Position numbers and translations under genes: made by a program. A DNA stretch of 10,999 bases from JAVJSD01 sp040219575 (GTDB lineage Bacteria; Planctomycetota; Planctomycetia; Pirellulales; Pirellulaceae), in assembly GCA_040219575.1 (NCBI GenBank), contig JAVJSD010000005.1:1-10999 (forward strand). The letters are read 5' to 3'. The notes beneath the pieces are model-generated. The model searched no databases, was not told where the DNA came from, and saw only the letters and a program-made list of their open reading frames with translations. Positions 1-6,307 of the stretch are shown piece by piece (positions within the stretch are counted from its first letter, which is position 1; each line of letters starts with the position of its first letter).

Positions 1-120
1 TCAGGCGCGCAGTCCATGCTGCACCTCCGCGCGATCTACCTCAACGACGACTGGGATGACTACCTGGAGCACCACATCCAGACTGAGCAAACTGCGCTAT
101 ATGGTAAAAAGGCGGCGTAG
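1..120 (+). CDS. ISKra4-type transposase, C-terminal fragment (cut by window edge)
   Basis: Frame 1 is open from the first base to a TAG at 118-120, giving 39 residues. The stretch AQSMLHLRAIYLNDDWDDYL followed by EHHIQTEQTALYG has the pattern I recall at the C-terminus of ISKra4-family transposases: a helix with LRA, then L-x-x-DW-x-x-Y/W, a His, and a final LYG. The protein would be a DDE-type transposase that moves its own insertion sequence. Only the tail is visible, so the catalytic acidic residues lie outside the window. I could not identify the right terminal inverted repeat of the element in the bases after the stop. The family call rests on recalled tail patterns, and any related DDE family is a possible alternative. 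Confidence 0.6.
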   Translation, partial: SGAQSMLHLRAIYLNDDWDDYLEHHIQTEQTALYGKKAA

Positions 121-180
121 CGGGATGCGAGTTACAACCAATTTACAATCGACCAACTCCCAGGACTCACTTCTCGCCGG

Positions 181-522
181 TCAGGACAGCTTGCGCAGCG
201 CCTCGACCGCCGCCTTCGTCTTTTCGATGCTGCCGATCTTGTCCACGAGTTTCTTCGCTTCGAGCAGCGCGCTCATCGACACCACGTCGTCTTGCCGGCT
301 CGCCACGGCTTTTCGGACGGCCGGCTTCTTCCCGCCCTTCTTTTTCTTCATGTTGAACTTCACGGTGGACACTGTCTGCGGCGTCACGTCGATGCCCTGC
401 TCCTTGAGGGCCGCGGCAACTGCCTGGGGTTTGGCACCGCGATGCGCCTTTAGGTAGTCGCGAATGGCCTGGCTCTTGTTGACATCCGACTTGGCGGCCG
501 CCTTCTTCTTTTTCTTTGCCAT
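181..522 (-). CDS. Small Lys-rich putative DNA-binding (HTH-like) protein
   Basis: This encodes a 113-aa basic protein. The N-terminus is a run of Lys and Ala (MAKKKKKAAAKS). It is followed by a predicted helical module at about residues 15-58, in which SQAIRDYLKAHRGAKPQAVA, a second helix and VTPQTVSTVKFN look like a winged or tri-helical DNA-binding fold, with VTPQTVSTV as the likely recognition helix. A second Lys-rich linker (KKKKGGKK) leads to a C-terminal amphipathic helix (residues 83-113) rich in Ala, Leu and Lys. The ATG at 522 is supported by CAGGAG (minus strand, 531-536) with about 8 bases of spacing. Small proteins of this layout recur in planctomycete genomes without an assigned function. 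A regulator or nucleoid-associated protein is an inference. No terminator is evident beyond its stop. Confidence 0.75.
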   Translation of the reverse strand: MAKKKKKAAAKSDVNKSQAIRDYLKAHRGAKPQAVAAALKEQGIDVTPQTVSTVKFNMKKKKGGKKPAVRKAVASRQDDVVSMSALLEAKKLVDKIGSIEKTKAAVEALRKLS

Positions 523-1169
523 GGGCTGGGCTCCTGGTTATTTGGTGCGTGTCAGAGTATGAGTTGTCAGCGTAGTTGGTATGTCGCGAAAGTTCCAGTA
601 AATGAACCGGGCCGTGTCCATGCGCGAACCTTCATGAGCCAGCGTTCGTCGCCCAGCAGGAGCCTCTGAGGCGGCGATGTCCTGTTGAAGTCCCCTCACG
701 ATATGCCCAGTGATGCGGAATCCCACGCGAGCGCCAAAAAGTCGTGCCGTTGTTAACCCTTCCGGAAACAGTTCGGTCCGCTCGACAGCGACCAAATGAG
801 ACTCGGACTCGCTATGCGGTTTGACTTCTGTCGCTTGCGTCATTTCTCCAAGAAGAGACTCTCCGGGAGAGGGTTCTGCACGGGGAAGAGAGAGAGAACG
901 ACCCGATAGAAGCTGATTGGCCCCGGTTGGCGGTTGCCCCGTCTGTCGGGCGCGGCAACACTATAGTCTCGGCAGCGAGCGGGGAGTTCGACTTTTCGTT
1001 GAGGAGAGAGCGTGCGTTCAAGAGACGCCGCAGCGCTCGAGTTCTTGACTGCCAAGTCGGGGTTGTCGTTGAAACAGCTCTGCCGCCTGGTTCGGGACGA
1101 ACTAGCGTGCTCAGCCTTTCGAGTTGCAGTCCTGCCAAAGAATCACCGTCCAGCCTTTTTGAGATCCGA
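523..1169. other. 647-base stretch with no secure gene
   Basis: The stretch separates the minus-strand small protein from the plus-strand DUF4838 gene, so it should hold the 5' regions of both. The only sizeable reading frame is on the minus strand, 538-843 (101 codons, ATG at 843), ending 15 bases before the start of the small protein. Its translation contains protein-like stretches (RTELFPEGLTTARLFGARVG; MDTARFIYWNFRDIPTT) but I recognise no family. The ribosome-binding site is poor and the end is repetitive in Thr. On the plus strand the frame of the DUF4838 gene stays open back to 927, but its translation there does not look like protein and lies upstream of a clear signal peptide. A short hairpin CTCTC-CGG-GAGAG lies near 859-871. 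I see no convincing promoter. Confidence 0.4.
538..843 (-). CDS. Doubtful 101-aa hypothetical protein
   Basis: The minus-strand frame begins with ATG at 843 and ends at TAA (538-540), directly upstream of the Lys-rich protein gene in the same orientation, so the two could be co-transcribed. The middle of the translation has a plausible amino-acid mix and ends in a segment with several aromatic residues (ARFIYWNFRDIPTT). The last 12 residues are mostly Thr and Leu. There is no signal peptide, membrane helix or recognised motif. The GGAG upstream sits too close to the start to be a good ribosome-binding site. It may be a real small gene, a degraded remnant or chance. Confidence 0.25.
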   Translation of the reverse strand: MTQATEVKPHSESESHLVAVERTELFPEGLTTARLFGARVGFRITGHIVRGLQQDIAASEAPAGRRTLAHEGSRMDTARFIYWNFRDIPTTLTTHTLTRTK

Positions 1170-3653
1170 ATGACTACCTTGACGAAACTACTTTACGCCC
1201 TCCTCGTCGTGTCCCTGACTAGCGCGGCAGTGGTTGCGCCAGTCGCCGCGGAAAGCTTCCTTGTCAAAGACGGCAAAGCCAACGCCGAGATCGTCATCGC
1301 TGACAACTCGCCGCGCTCGGTGAGATTCGCCGCAGAGGAATTGCAAACCTATGTCGAGAAGATCAGCGGAGCGCGGCTCGAGGTCGTTGCCTCGCCGACC
1401 GACGGGGCGCCAGTTCACGTCTACGTCGGTGACAGCGAGGCGGCGCGGCGCGCGGGAGTGACGGCCCAGCAGCTTGAGCGCGACGCCTTTCGCATGGTTT
1501 CAGGAGCCGACTGGCTGGCGCTGGTGGGCAGCGATGGGGAGTTTGATCCCATCGAGCCTTGGGCGCGAAATCACGGGCAATGGGCGGCGGAGAAAGAAGC
1601 GGAGTGGAAGAAACTGGCCGGCCATCCGTGGATGAACCCGGTCGGGCAGCGGATTTACAAGGATTACAACAAACAACTGGACATCTGGAGCTACGACCAT
1701 CGCGGGTCGCTGAATGCCGTTTACGCGTTCCTCCGCGAGCTGGGAGTGCGTTGGTACATGCCGGGCGAGTTGGGCGAAATCGTGCCGCAATCGCGCAATA
1801 TCGCCTTGCCGGAGATCGACCGGACGGTGACGCCGGCGTATGAGGTGCGTTCGATCAGTCGGCCGATGATCAGTTCCAACGAAATCGACGACGCCCTGTG
1901 GTACCTGCGCATCGGGGCGAACGATCAGTACGGCATCATGCATCACGGGTTGCGGCATCTGACCGAGCATCCTCAACAGCGGGCCGCGCATCCCGAGTAT
2001 TACGCCATGCTGGCCAATGGGAAACGCGACAACGAAAGCAAGACGGCCAACGCCTGTCTCTCATCGGAAGGTTTTTTCAAGGAAACGGTCGCGTTCGCGC
2101 GGCTCATGTTCGATCACTACGATATTCCCATCATTTCGGTCATGCCGCACGATGGATTCAACCATTGTCAATGCGAAAAGTGCCGGGATCTGGTCACGCT
2201 CGACCGCGGGCACTCGGGACAGTCTTCCGATTACGTGTGGGATTTCGTGGTTCGCGTGGCGAACGAGCTGGCGAAGACGCATCCCGACAAGAAGGTTTTC
2301 TGCGGCGCCTACAGCAGCTACCGTCTGCCGCCATCGAAGATCGACAAGCTGCCGGACAACGTTTTGGTGCAAATCACCAACGGCCGCCCGATCCGTGAGT
2401 TGGACGACGAGATCCATCGGTACACGGCCGAATTGCGAGAGCAATGGCTGGCGAAATCGAGTAACCCACTATCGGTGACTCTAAACTACACGCCGTTCAC
2501 CAATCGCGGTGCGTACCGGCCGCAGTACTGGCCACATGTGGCCGCACGCGGCATCCATGCGGCTTATGAAGACGTCTGGCGTGAGGATGTCTGGCTCTCC
2601 AGCGGCAAGGGCGGTCTGCATTATCCGGGCATGGCCCACCTGAATCCCTACGTCATTTCCCAATTCTGGTGGAATCCGAACCAGGACGTCGATGCGTTGC
2701 TGGAGGAATACTACCGGCTTTTCTATGGGCCCGCGGCCGAACCGATGGGCGCGTTCATCGAATTCTGCGAACAGCAGTACGCCAACCTCGGCGCCGACGC
2801 GAAGGCGGCCAAGAAAGCGCTCGATCTATTCGACGAGGCCAAAGCGGCCGCGCCGCCGGATTCGGTTTACGCCCGGCGCATCGCGTTGGTGGATGAATTC
2901 CTGTCGACGCTGCGGAATCGCGCCACGCAGATTGACGTGCAGCGGCCCGAGGGTTTGCCGGAATACCGGGTCATCGACATGGCCAAAGACAAATGGCGCG
3001 ACACACGCAAGACCTTGACGATGGATGGCAAGCTCGACGAAGCCTTCTGGACCGCCTACCACTATCCACGTCCGTTGAAGGACGTCCATACGGGAGACAA
3101 GCCAAAACAGCCGACGCGGTTCATGGCCCGCTGGTGGAACGACAGTCTCTATTTCGGCATTCACTGTGAGTTCGACAAGAGTGAGCCGCCGATCATTGGC
3201 ACACGGCGGGACAACGATCCGGCGATCTGGCAGGGGGAACATCTGGAGTTGCTCATCGAAACCGACAAGCATTCCTACTACCAGATCGTGGTGAATCCCG
3301 CCGGAGCCGTCATCGATCTGGATCGGGCCGTGAAGCTGTCGCAAGCCTACGACTGGTCGTCTCAAGCGGAAGTGGCGAGTCATGTGGGAGAGGACTACTG
3401 GTCCGTCGAGATTCGCTTGCCGGTAACCCCGTCGGATGAAGATCCGCTGCACCAGATCATCGGCAGCCAGCCTTTTCAATCGAAGCAGACAGCACTCGAT
3501 TCGGGTAAAGGGACGAGTCTGCCCTGGTATTTCAATCTCTATCGAAAACGATCCGGGACCGAGGACGTCGAAACGACGGCCTTTTCACCACTCGGTCCCG
3601 ACGCCAAGTCGTTCCACGTGCCGCTGAAGTTTTCCAAGATCTACGTTCAGTGA
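1170..3653 (+). CDS. Secreted DUF4838 protein with C-terminal CBM9-like domain
   Basis: This encodes an 827-aa protein. I chose the ATG at 1170 over the open frame back to 927 because it starts a clear signal peptide: MTTLTK, a hydrophobic stretch, then cleavage expected after VAPVAA (residue 27). Residues ~28-150 resemble the alpha/beta N-terminal domain seen before glycosidase-like barrels (GH67-type alpha-glucuronidase N-domain), with VRFAAEELQTYVEKISGA typical. The DUF4838 core follows (NAVYAFLRELGVRWYMPGE, about residues 185-205 onward). It contains the C-x-C-x-x-C motif at residues 333, 335 and 338, a hallmark of the family that could bind metal. Residues ~605-825 form a CBM9/DOMON-like beta-sandwich, beginning TMDGKLDEAFW. 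By family knowledge it acts outside the cytoplasm on polysaccharide or glycoside, but its enzymatic activity is not established. The next gene starts over 100 bases downstream, so co-transcription is uncertain. Confidence 0.9.
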   Translation: MTTLTKLLYALLVVSLTSAAVVAPVAAESFLVKDGKANAEIVIADNSPRSVRFAAEELQTYVEKISGARLEVVASPTDGAPVHVYVGDSEAARRAGVTAQQLERDAFRMVSGADWLALVGSDGEFDPIEPWARNHGQWAAEKEAEWKKLAGHPWMNPVGQRIYKDYNKQLDIWSYDHRGSLNAVYAFLRELGVRWYMPGELGEIVPQSRNIALPEIDRTVTPAYEVRSISRPMISSNEIDDALWYLRIGANDQYGIMHHGLRHLTEHPQQRAAHPEYYAMLANGKRDNESKTANACLSSEGFFKETVAFARLMFDHYDIPIISVMPHDGFNHCQCEKCRDLVTLDRGHSGQSSDYVWDFVVRVANELAKTHPDKKVFCGAYSSYRLPPSKIDKLPDNVLVQITNGRPIRELDDEIHRYTAELREQWLAKSSNPLSVTLNYTPFTNRGAYRPQYWPHVAARGIHAAYEDVWREDVWLSSGKGGLHYPGMAHLNPYVISQFWWNPNQDVDALLEEYYRLFYGPAAEPMGAFIEFCEQQYANLGADAKAAKKALDLFDEAKAAAPPDSVYARRIALVDEFLSTLRNRATQIDVQRPEGLPEYRVIDMAKDKWRDTRKTLTMDGKLDEAFWTAYHYPRPLKDVHTGDKPKQPTRFMARWWNDSLYFGIHCEFDKSEPPIIGTRRDNDPAIWQGEHLELLIETDKHSYYQIVVNPAGAVIDLDRAVKLSQAYDWSSQAEVASHVGEDYWSVEIRLPVTPSDEDPLHQIIGSQPFQSKQTALDSGKGTSLPWYFNLYRKRSGTEDVETTAFSPLGPDAKSFHVPLKFSKIYVQ

Positions 3654-3675
3654 CGGATGAACACACGATAACGCC

Positions 3676-3822
3676 ATGAAGCAAACAACATGGCTTTCGC
3701 TGGTTGAGTCAGCAACAGAGTTGCGAACCAAATCGACCTCCGATGCGTCTGTACTCCTCGATTGCCTGCCCCCAGCCGAGGAGGATAACGAAATGACCCT
3801 GCGTTTAGCCCTTTTGACGTAG
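3676..3822 (+). CDS. Small upstream frame, 48 codons, doubtful
   Basis: An ATG at 3676 opens a 48-codon frame (MKQTTWLSLVESATELRT...) that runs through the ribosome-binding site and ATG at 3793 in the same frame and ends at TAG 3820-3822. I recognise no family. Its last nine codons are the apparent frameshifted start of the AlaRS-like gene. It could be a chance frame, a short leader peptide, or an N-terminal extension of the next gene. The strong ribosome-binding site at 3779-3784 argues that the real gene start is 3793, which makes this frame most likely non-functional. Confidence 0.15.
   Translation: MKQTTWLSLVESATELRTKSTSDASVLLDCLPPAEEDNEMTLRLALLT
3779..3784 (+). promoter_or_regulatory. 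Perfect Shine-Dalgarno deciding the AlaRS-like start
   Basis: AGGAGG lies 8 bases before the ATG at 3793. It is the best ribosome-binding site in the window and marks 3793 as the intended start of the AlaRS-like gene. However, the frame from 3793 stops after nine codons. The discrepancy is resolved if one base is missing in codons 2-3. Confidence 0.7.
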
Positions 3823-4694
3823 TCCGACGCCGCTTCGAGCAGTTCGGCTTCCCGCTGGTCGAAGACCGCCGCGTCGTTCCCGAAAACGACGACTCCACGC
3901 TCTTCATCTGCAGCGGCATGCAGCGGTTCAGACACCGCTTCCACCAGTCGGATGGCGGCCGGGAAGGATCGCTCCAGTCCTGCATCCGCACGGACGATCT
4001 CGACCTGGTCGGCGACGGATCCCACCTGACTTCGTTCCAGATGCTGGGGAACTTCTCCTTCGGCGGCGACGACTACGAGGTCTCCGTGGAACTCTGGTGC
4101 TCGATTCTGCACGACTTGCAGATTCCGGTCAGCGAAATCCACGTCCACCCCGGCCGGCCAGATCACGAGCGAATTTGGCGCCGCCTCGGATTCACCGTGG
4201 TTCCAGACGAGTCGTGTGTCTGGAGTGACGGCACCATCAGCGGCCACTGCTGCGAGGTGTTCGTCGGTGACCTGGAGATCGGCAACCTGGTGAATCCGCT
4301 GGGCCATTCGACCGACGTCGGCTTTGGCTGGGAGCGGTTGGTGCAGGTGATCGAAGGAAAACGACGCGTGGACGAGACGTCGCTGTTTGACCAGACGCTC
4401 CATCCTCTGGTCCGCGACCACTTTCGCACGGTTTCCCTATTGCGAGAGAACGGCATCGAGCCGGGCAACAAGGGCCGCAACTACGTCTGCCGACGCATTC
4501 TTCGTAGGATGCTTCGGCACCTGACGGGCGACGAGTCGTTCGAATTCGACGACTGGCTGGAGCAGGAGAAGGAACTGCGGGAAAAGTCCATCCAGCGAGG
4601 CCGACGGATGTGGCGAAGGCATGGTGACAAGCCCGTCAGCTTCTGGTGGGAGACGTTCGGGATCTTGCCCGAGGAAATCGAGCTGCTCCAGTGA
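3793..4694 (+). pseudogene. Stand-alone alanyl-tRNA synthetase-like catalytic core (frameshift at codons 2-3)
   Basis: The frame ending at TGA 4692-4694 encodes a class IIc aminoacyl-tRNA-synthetase core of the AlaRS type. Recognisable in order are STLFICSGMQRF (AlaRS: TLLFTNAGMNQF), CIRTDDLDLVG, HLTSFQMLGNFSFGG (AlaRS: HHTFFEMLGNFSFGD), GFGWER at 4320-4337 (AlaRS: GMGLER, motif 3), GNKGRNYVCRRILRRMLRH (AlaRS: NRGYVLRRIIRRAVRH) and a final FWWETFGILPEE (AlaRS: FRLYDTYGFPVD). It ends there, at about 300 aa against ~876 in E. coli AlaRS, so the editing and C-Ala domains are absent. The in-frame sequence runs back to 3789 with no ATG, GTG or TTG before 3918, yet residues homologous to the AlaRS N-terminus (VVRRRFEQFGFPLV) lie in that part. 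One added base between 3796 and 3800 joins it to the ATG at 3793. The likely role is amino-acid adenylation or transfer; the substrate is unknown. It precedes the methyltransferase by 19 bases. Confidence 0.8.
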
Positions 4695-4713
4695 GCAAAC
4701 AGAGGACAACGCC

Positions 4714-5311
4714 ATGAGCGAGTCCATCGAAACAGCCGCTTACGGCAAGCGAAAGAAACCGACCGGTATCGCGCCTGCGATAGCCCTGGTGAATCCGAAG
4801 TTCCCGCACAACGTGGGGAAGGCGGTCCGGGCGGCCTCGTGCTTTGGCGTGAAGCAGGTCTGGTTCACCGGCAGTCGCGTGTCGCTTGAGCCTCGCGGCA
4901 AGAAGTACCGACTGCCGCGGGAAGAACGGATGAAGGGATATCGGGACGTCGAACTGCGGCAATTCGACCAGTTTTTCGATCAGTTTGATCGGGACGTTGT
5001 GCCGGTGGCGGTCGAACTGCGCGCGGATAGCGAGAACCTGATGCAGTTCGAGCATCCGGAACGGGCGCTCTACGTTTTCGGGACCGGAAGACGGCAGCCT
5101 CGCCCAGGCCAATGTCCGGCACTGCCACCGCTTCGTCGTGATTCCCACGCGTCACTGCGTCAACTTGGGTGCAGCGGTCTACCTGGTGCTGTACGACCGA
5201 ATGTTCAAACGCTGCATGTCCGGCGCCGAACCGATGCTGCCGATTACGGAGATCCTGGCTGAGAAGCGAGGCTGGGAAGAGGCGGAAGAGGTTGTTTGTT
5301 CGACATCGTAG
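4714..5311 (+). pseudogene. SpoU/TrmH-type (SPOUT) RNA 2'-O-methyltransferase, frameshifted at ~5083
   Basis: The ATG at 4714 has AGAGGA (4701-4706) about 7 bases upstream and lies 19 bases after the AlaRS-like stop, so the two genes probably share a transcript. Residues 1-123 contain SpoU motif 1 (ALVNPKFPHNVGKAVRAASC followed by FG) and run up to YVFG. The frame then breaks. Treating A5083 as an extra base restores PEDGSLAQANVRHC (motif 2) and IPTRHCVNLGAAVYLVLYDR (motif 3), and the frame continues to TAG 5309-5311, giving about 198 aa, a normal length for the family. The family transfers a methyl group from S-adenosylmethionine to a ribose 2'-OH in tRNA or rRNA using a trefoil-knot fold. 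The break would remove the knot, so the gene as written is non-functional. A sequencing or assembly indel is equally possible. Confidence 0.85.
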
Positions 5312-5711
5312 GCAGAGGACGCCCGTTGATGCTACTCGGCGTTGGCGATGCGTGACTCCGGACAATCGGTTGGCTCATATCCGGTCCGGTTTCACCTCAA
5401 GTATCCACGGATAGAATCGGCACGTCTGAGCGGGAAGCCGGCCGCGAGGTCGAGATTGTGACGCGGATCAAGCGGGCCGTCGATCAGACCGTGTCGTATC
5501 AACCGGCCAGCGACTCGCGAAGGCCTATCCGGCAGGATCTTGCGACTATTAGAGGCGCGAATTCTTGCCGAGCCTGAGTGATTCTTGTACGCTAATAGGC
5601 CTCATCAACTGGCCAGCGGGCATTTTTTCCACACGGGTTGTATGCTATCGATGGCAATTTTTCCGGCGGCCCTATCTCGCCGCGCATTTTTCCCACTTGA
5701 GGAGCATCTCG
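5312..5711. other. 400-base intergenic stretch upstream of the lectin-like gene
   Basis: No gene is assignable here. One frame is open from 5356 to 5575 (73 codons, no ATG) and includes REVEIVTRIKRAVDQT, which looks faintly protein-like but matches nothing I know. It may be a remnant. A 7-bp inverted repeat CTATTAG/CTAATAG spans roughly 5546-5598. Closer to the next gene lie three T-rich repeats, listed separately. No terminator is evident after the methyltransferase gene. Confidence 0.4.
5620..5693 (+). repeat. Three evenly spaced GCAWTTTTTCC-like elements
   Basis: GCATTTTTTCC (5620-5630), GCAATTTTTCC (5654-5664) and GCATTTTTCC (5684-5693) occur in the same orientation with start-to-start distances of 34 and 30 bases, about three helical turns. 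They end 18 bases before the start codon of the lectin-like gene, so they overlap its likely promoter or 5' leader. They could be operator sites for a dimeric regulator, or A/T tracts that bend DNA. The even spacing in otherwise GC-rich sequence is the main evidence. Confidence 0.45.
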
Positions 5712-6269
5712 ATGAAAGGCAAGGAGCAAGGCGAAACTCGGATTCTTCGCAGGGCTGTCATGAACGTTTCGCCTAAGCAAAGTCTGTGGTTTGCCTGGTC
5801 GCCCAATCCAATTCCCGGTCCCGAAGGCGAAGGGGAATCGTCGCGCCCACAATTCGACGCGGTCGAAGACGGAGCGAGTCAGGTTCAGCTGACGGTCCTC
5901 GATACCAGCAAGCGCTGGAGGCATCACCCTTCTGCGGATCGTGAATCGGGGCCCAATGGCCTCGATGGTTCACAAGGAATACCCGACGACGCACGTGACC
6001 TGGAGAACCAGCAATACAAGAGTTCCAATCTCAACTCGGACGGAATTATTCTGTCACAGCCCATCCATTTGAATAAGCTCGTGGCCATTTTCGAGATCAA
6101 CAATTCGGCTCCAACGCCGAACGAACCGTCCTCCATACTGGAAGTGGGCGCGGCCGCCACTCTGGACCTTCCCCTGGATGCGACCAAGATCTTCCTAGGG
6201 TTCCACGACGGTCGCCACTGGACGAACAACGAGGGTGAGGATATGCAAGTGCAAATCGACTGGTTGTAG
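5712..6269 (+). CDS. Small protein with PA-IL (LecA)-like C-terminal half
   Basis: This encodes a 185-aa protein. The ATG at 5712 is preceded by GAGGAG about 7 bases upstream, which favours it over the longer frame from 5565 and the ATG at 5760. There is no signal peptide or membrane segment. About residues 57-185 resemble the PA-I galactophilic lectin family: LTVLDTSKRW, then SGPNG (79-83), a strand LVAIFEIN (123-130) and a final block KIFLGFHDGRHWTNNEGE with D166 and N172/N173. LecA of Pseudomonas uses an Asp and an Asn-Asn pair in the equivalent loop to bind calcium and galactose, so this protein may bind a sugar through calcium. Such domains also occur as generic beta-sandwich modules. 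The resemblance is by pattern recall. The gene converges on the kinase gene. Confidence 0.6.
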   Translation: MKGKEQGETRILRRAVMNVSPKQSLWFAWSPNPIPGPEGEGESSRPQFDAVEDGASQVQLTVLDTSKRWRHHPSADRESGPNGLDGSQGIPDDARDLENQQYKSSNLNSDGIILSQPIHLNKLVAIFEINNSAPTPNEPSSILEVGAAATLDLPLDATKIFLGFHDGRHWTNNEGEDMQVQIDWL

Positions 6270-6294
6270 TGGGTGATTGGCGATAACTCACTAC
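6266..6294. terminator. Hairpin between convergent genes, possible bidirectional terminator
   Basis: GTAGTGGGT (6266-6274) pairs with ACTCACTAC (6286-6294): 9 bp with one G-T wobble around an 11-base loop. It overlaps the stop codon of the lectin-like gene and lies 13 bases beyond the kinase stop on the other strand. There is no T-run on the plus side, so intrinsic termination is uncertain. Its position between two gene ends fits a shared terminator or 3'-end stabilising structure. Confidence 0.4.
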
Positions 6295-6307
6295 CCTACA
6301 AGAACAG

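Noticed and set aside
927..1169. 81-codon N-terminal extension of the DUF4838 gene
   Set aside because: The extension does not look like protein and would bury the signal peptide that starts at 1170.
2826..3479. 217-codon minus-strand frame
   Set aside because: It is a shadow of the CBM9-like part of the DUF4838 gene; GC-rich third positions keep the opposite strand open.
3796..3822. Programmed -1 frameshift into the AlaRS-like gene
   Set aside because: The CTT TTG ACG run before the stop does not form a proper X-XXY-YYZ heptamer in the starting frame, and no strong downstream structure is evident. A simple indel explains it better.
3585..4421. 278-codon minus-strand frame
   Set aside because: It lies opposite the AlaRS-like gene, whose plus-strand translation has unmistakable family motifs. 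The minus translation has none.
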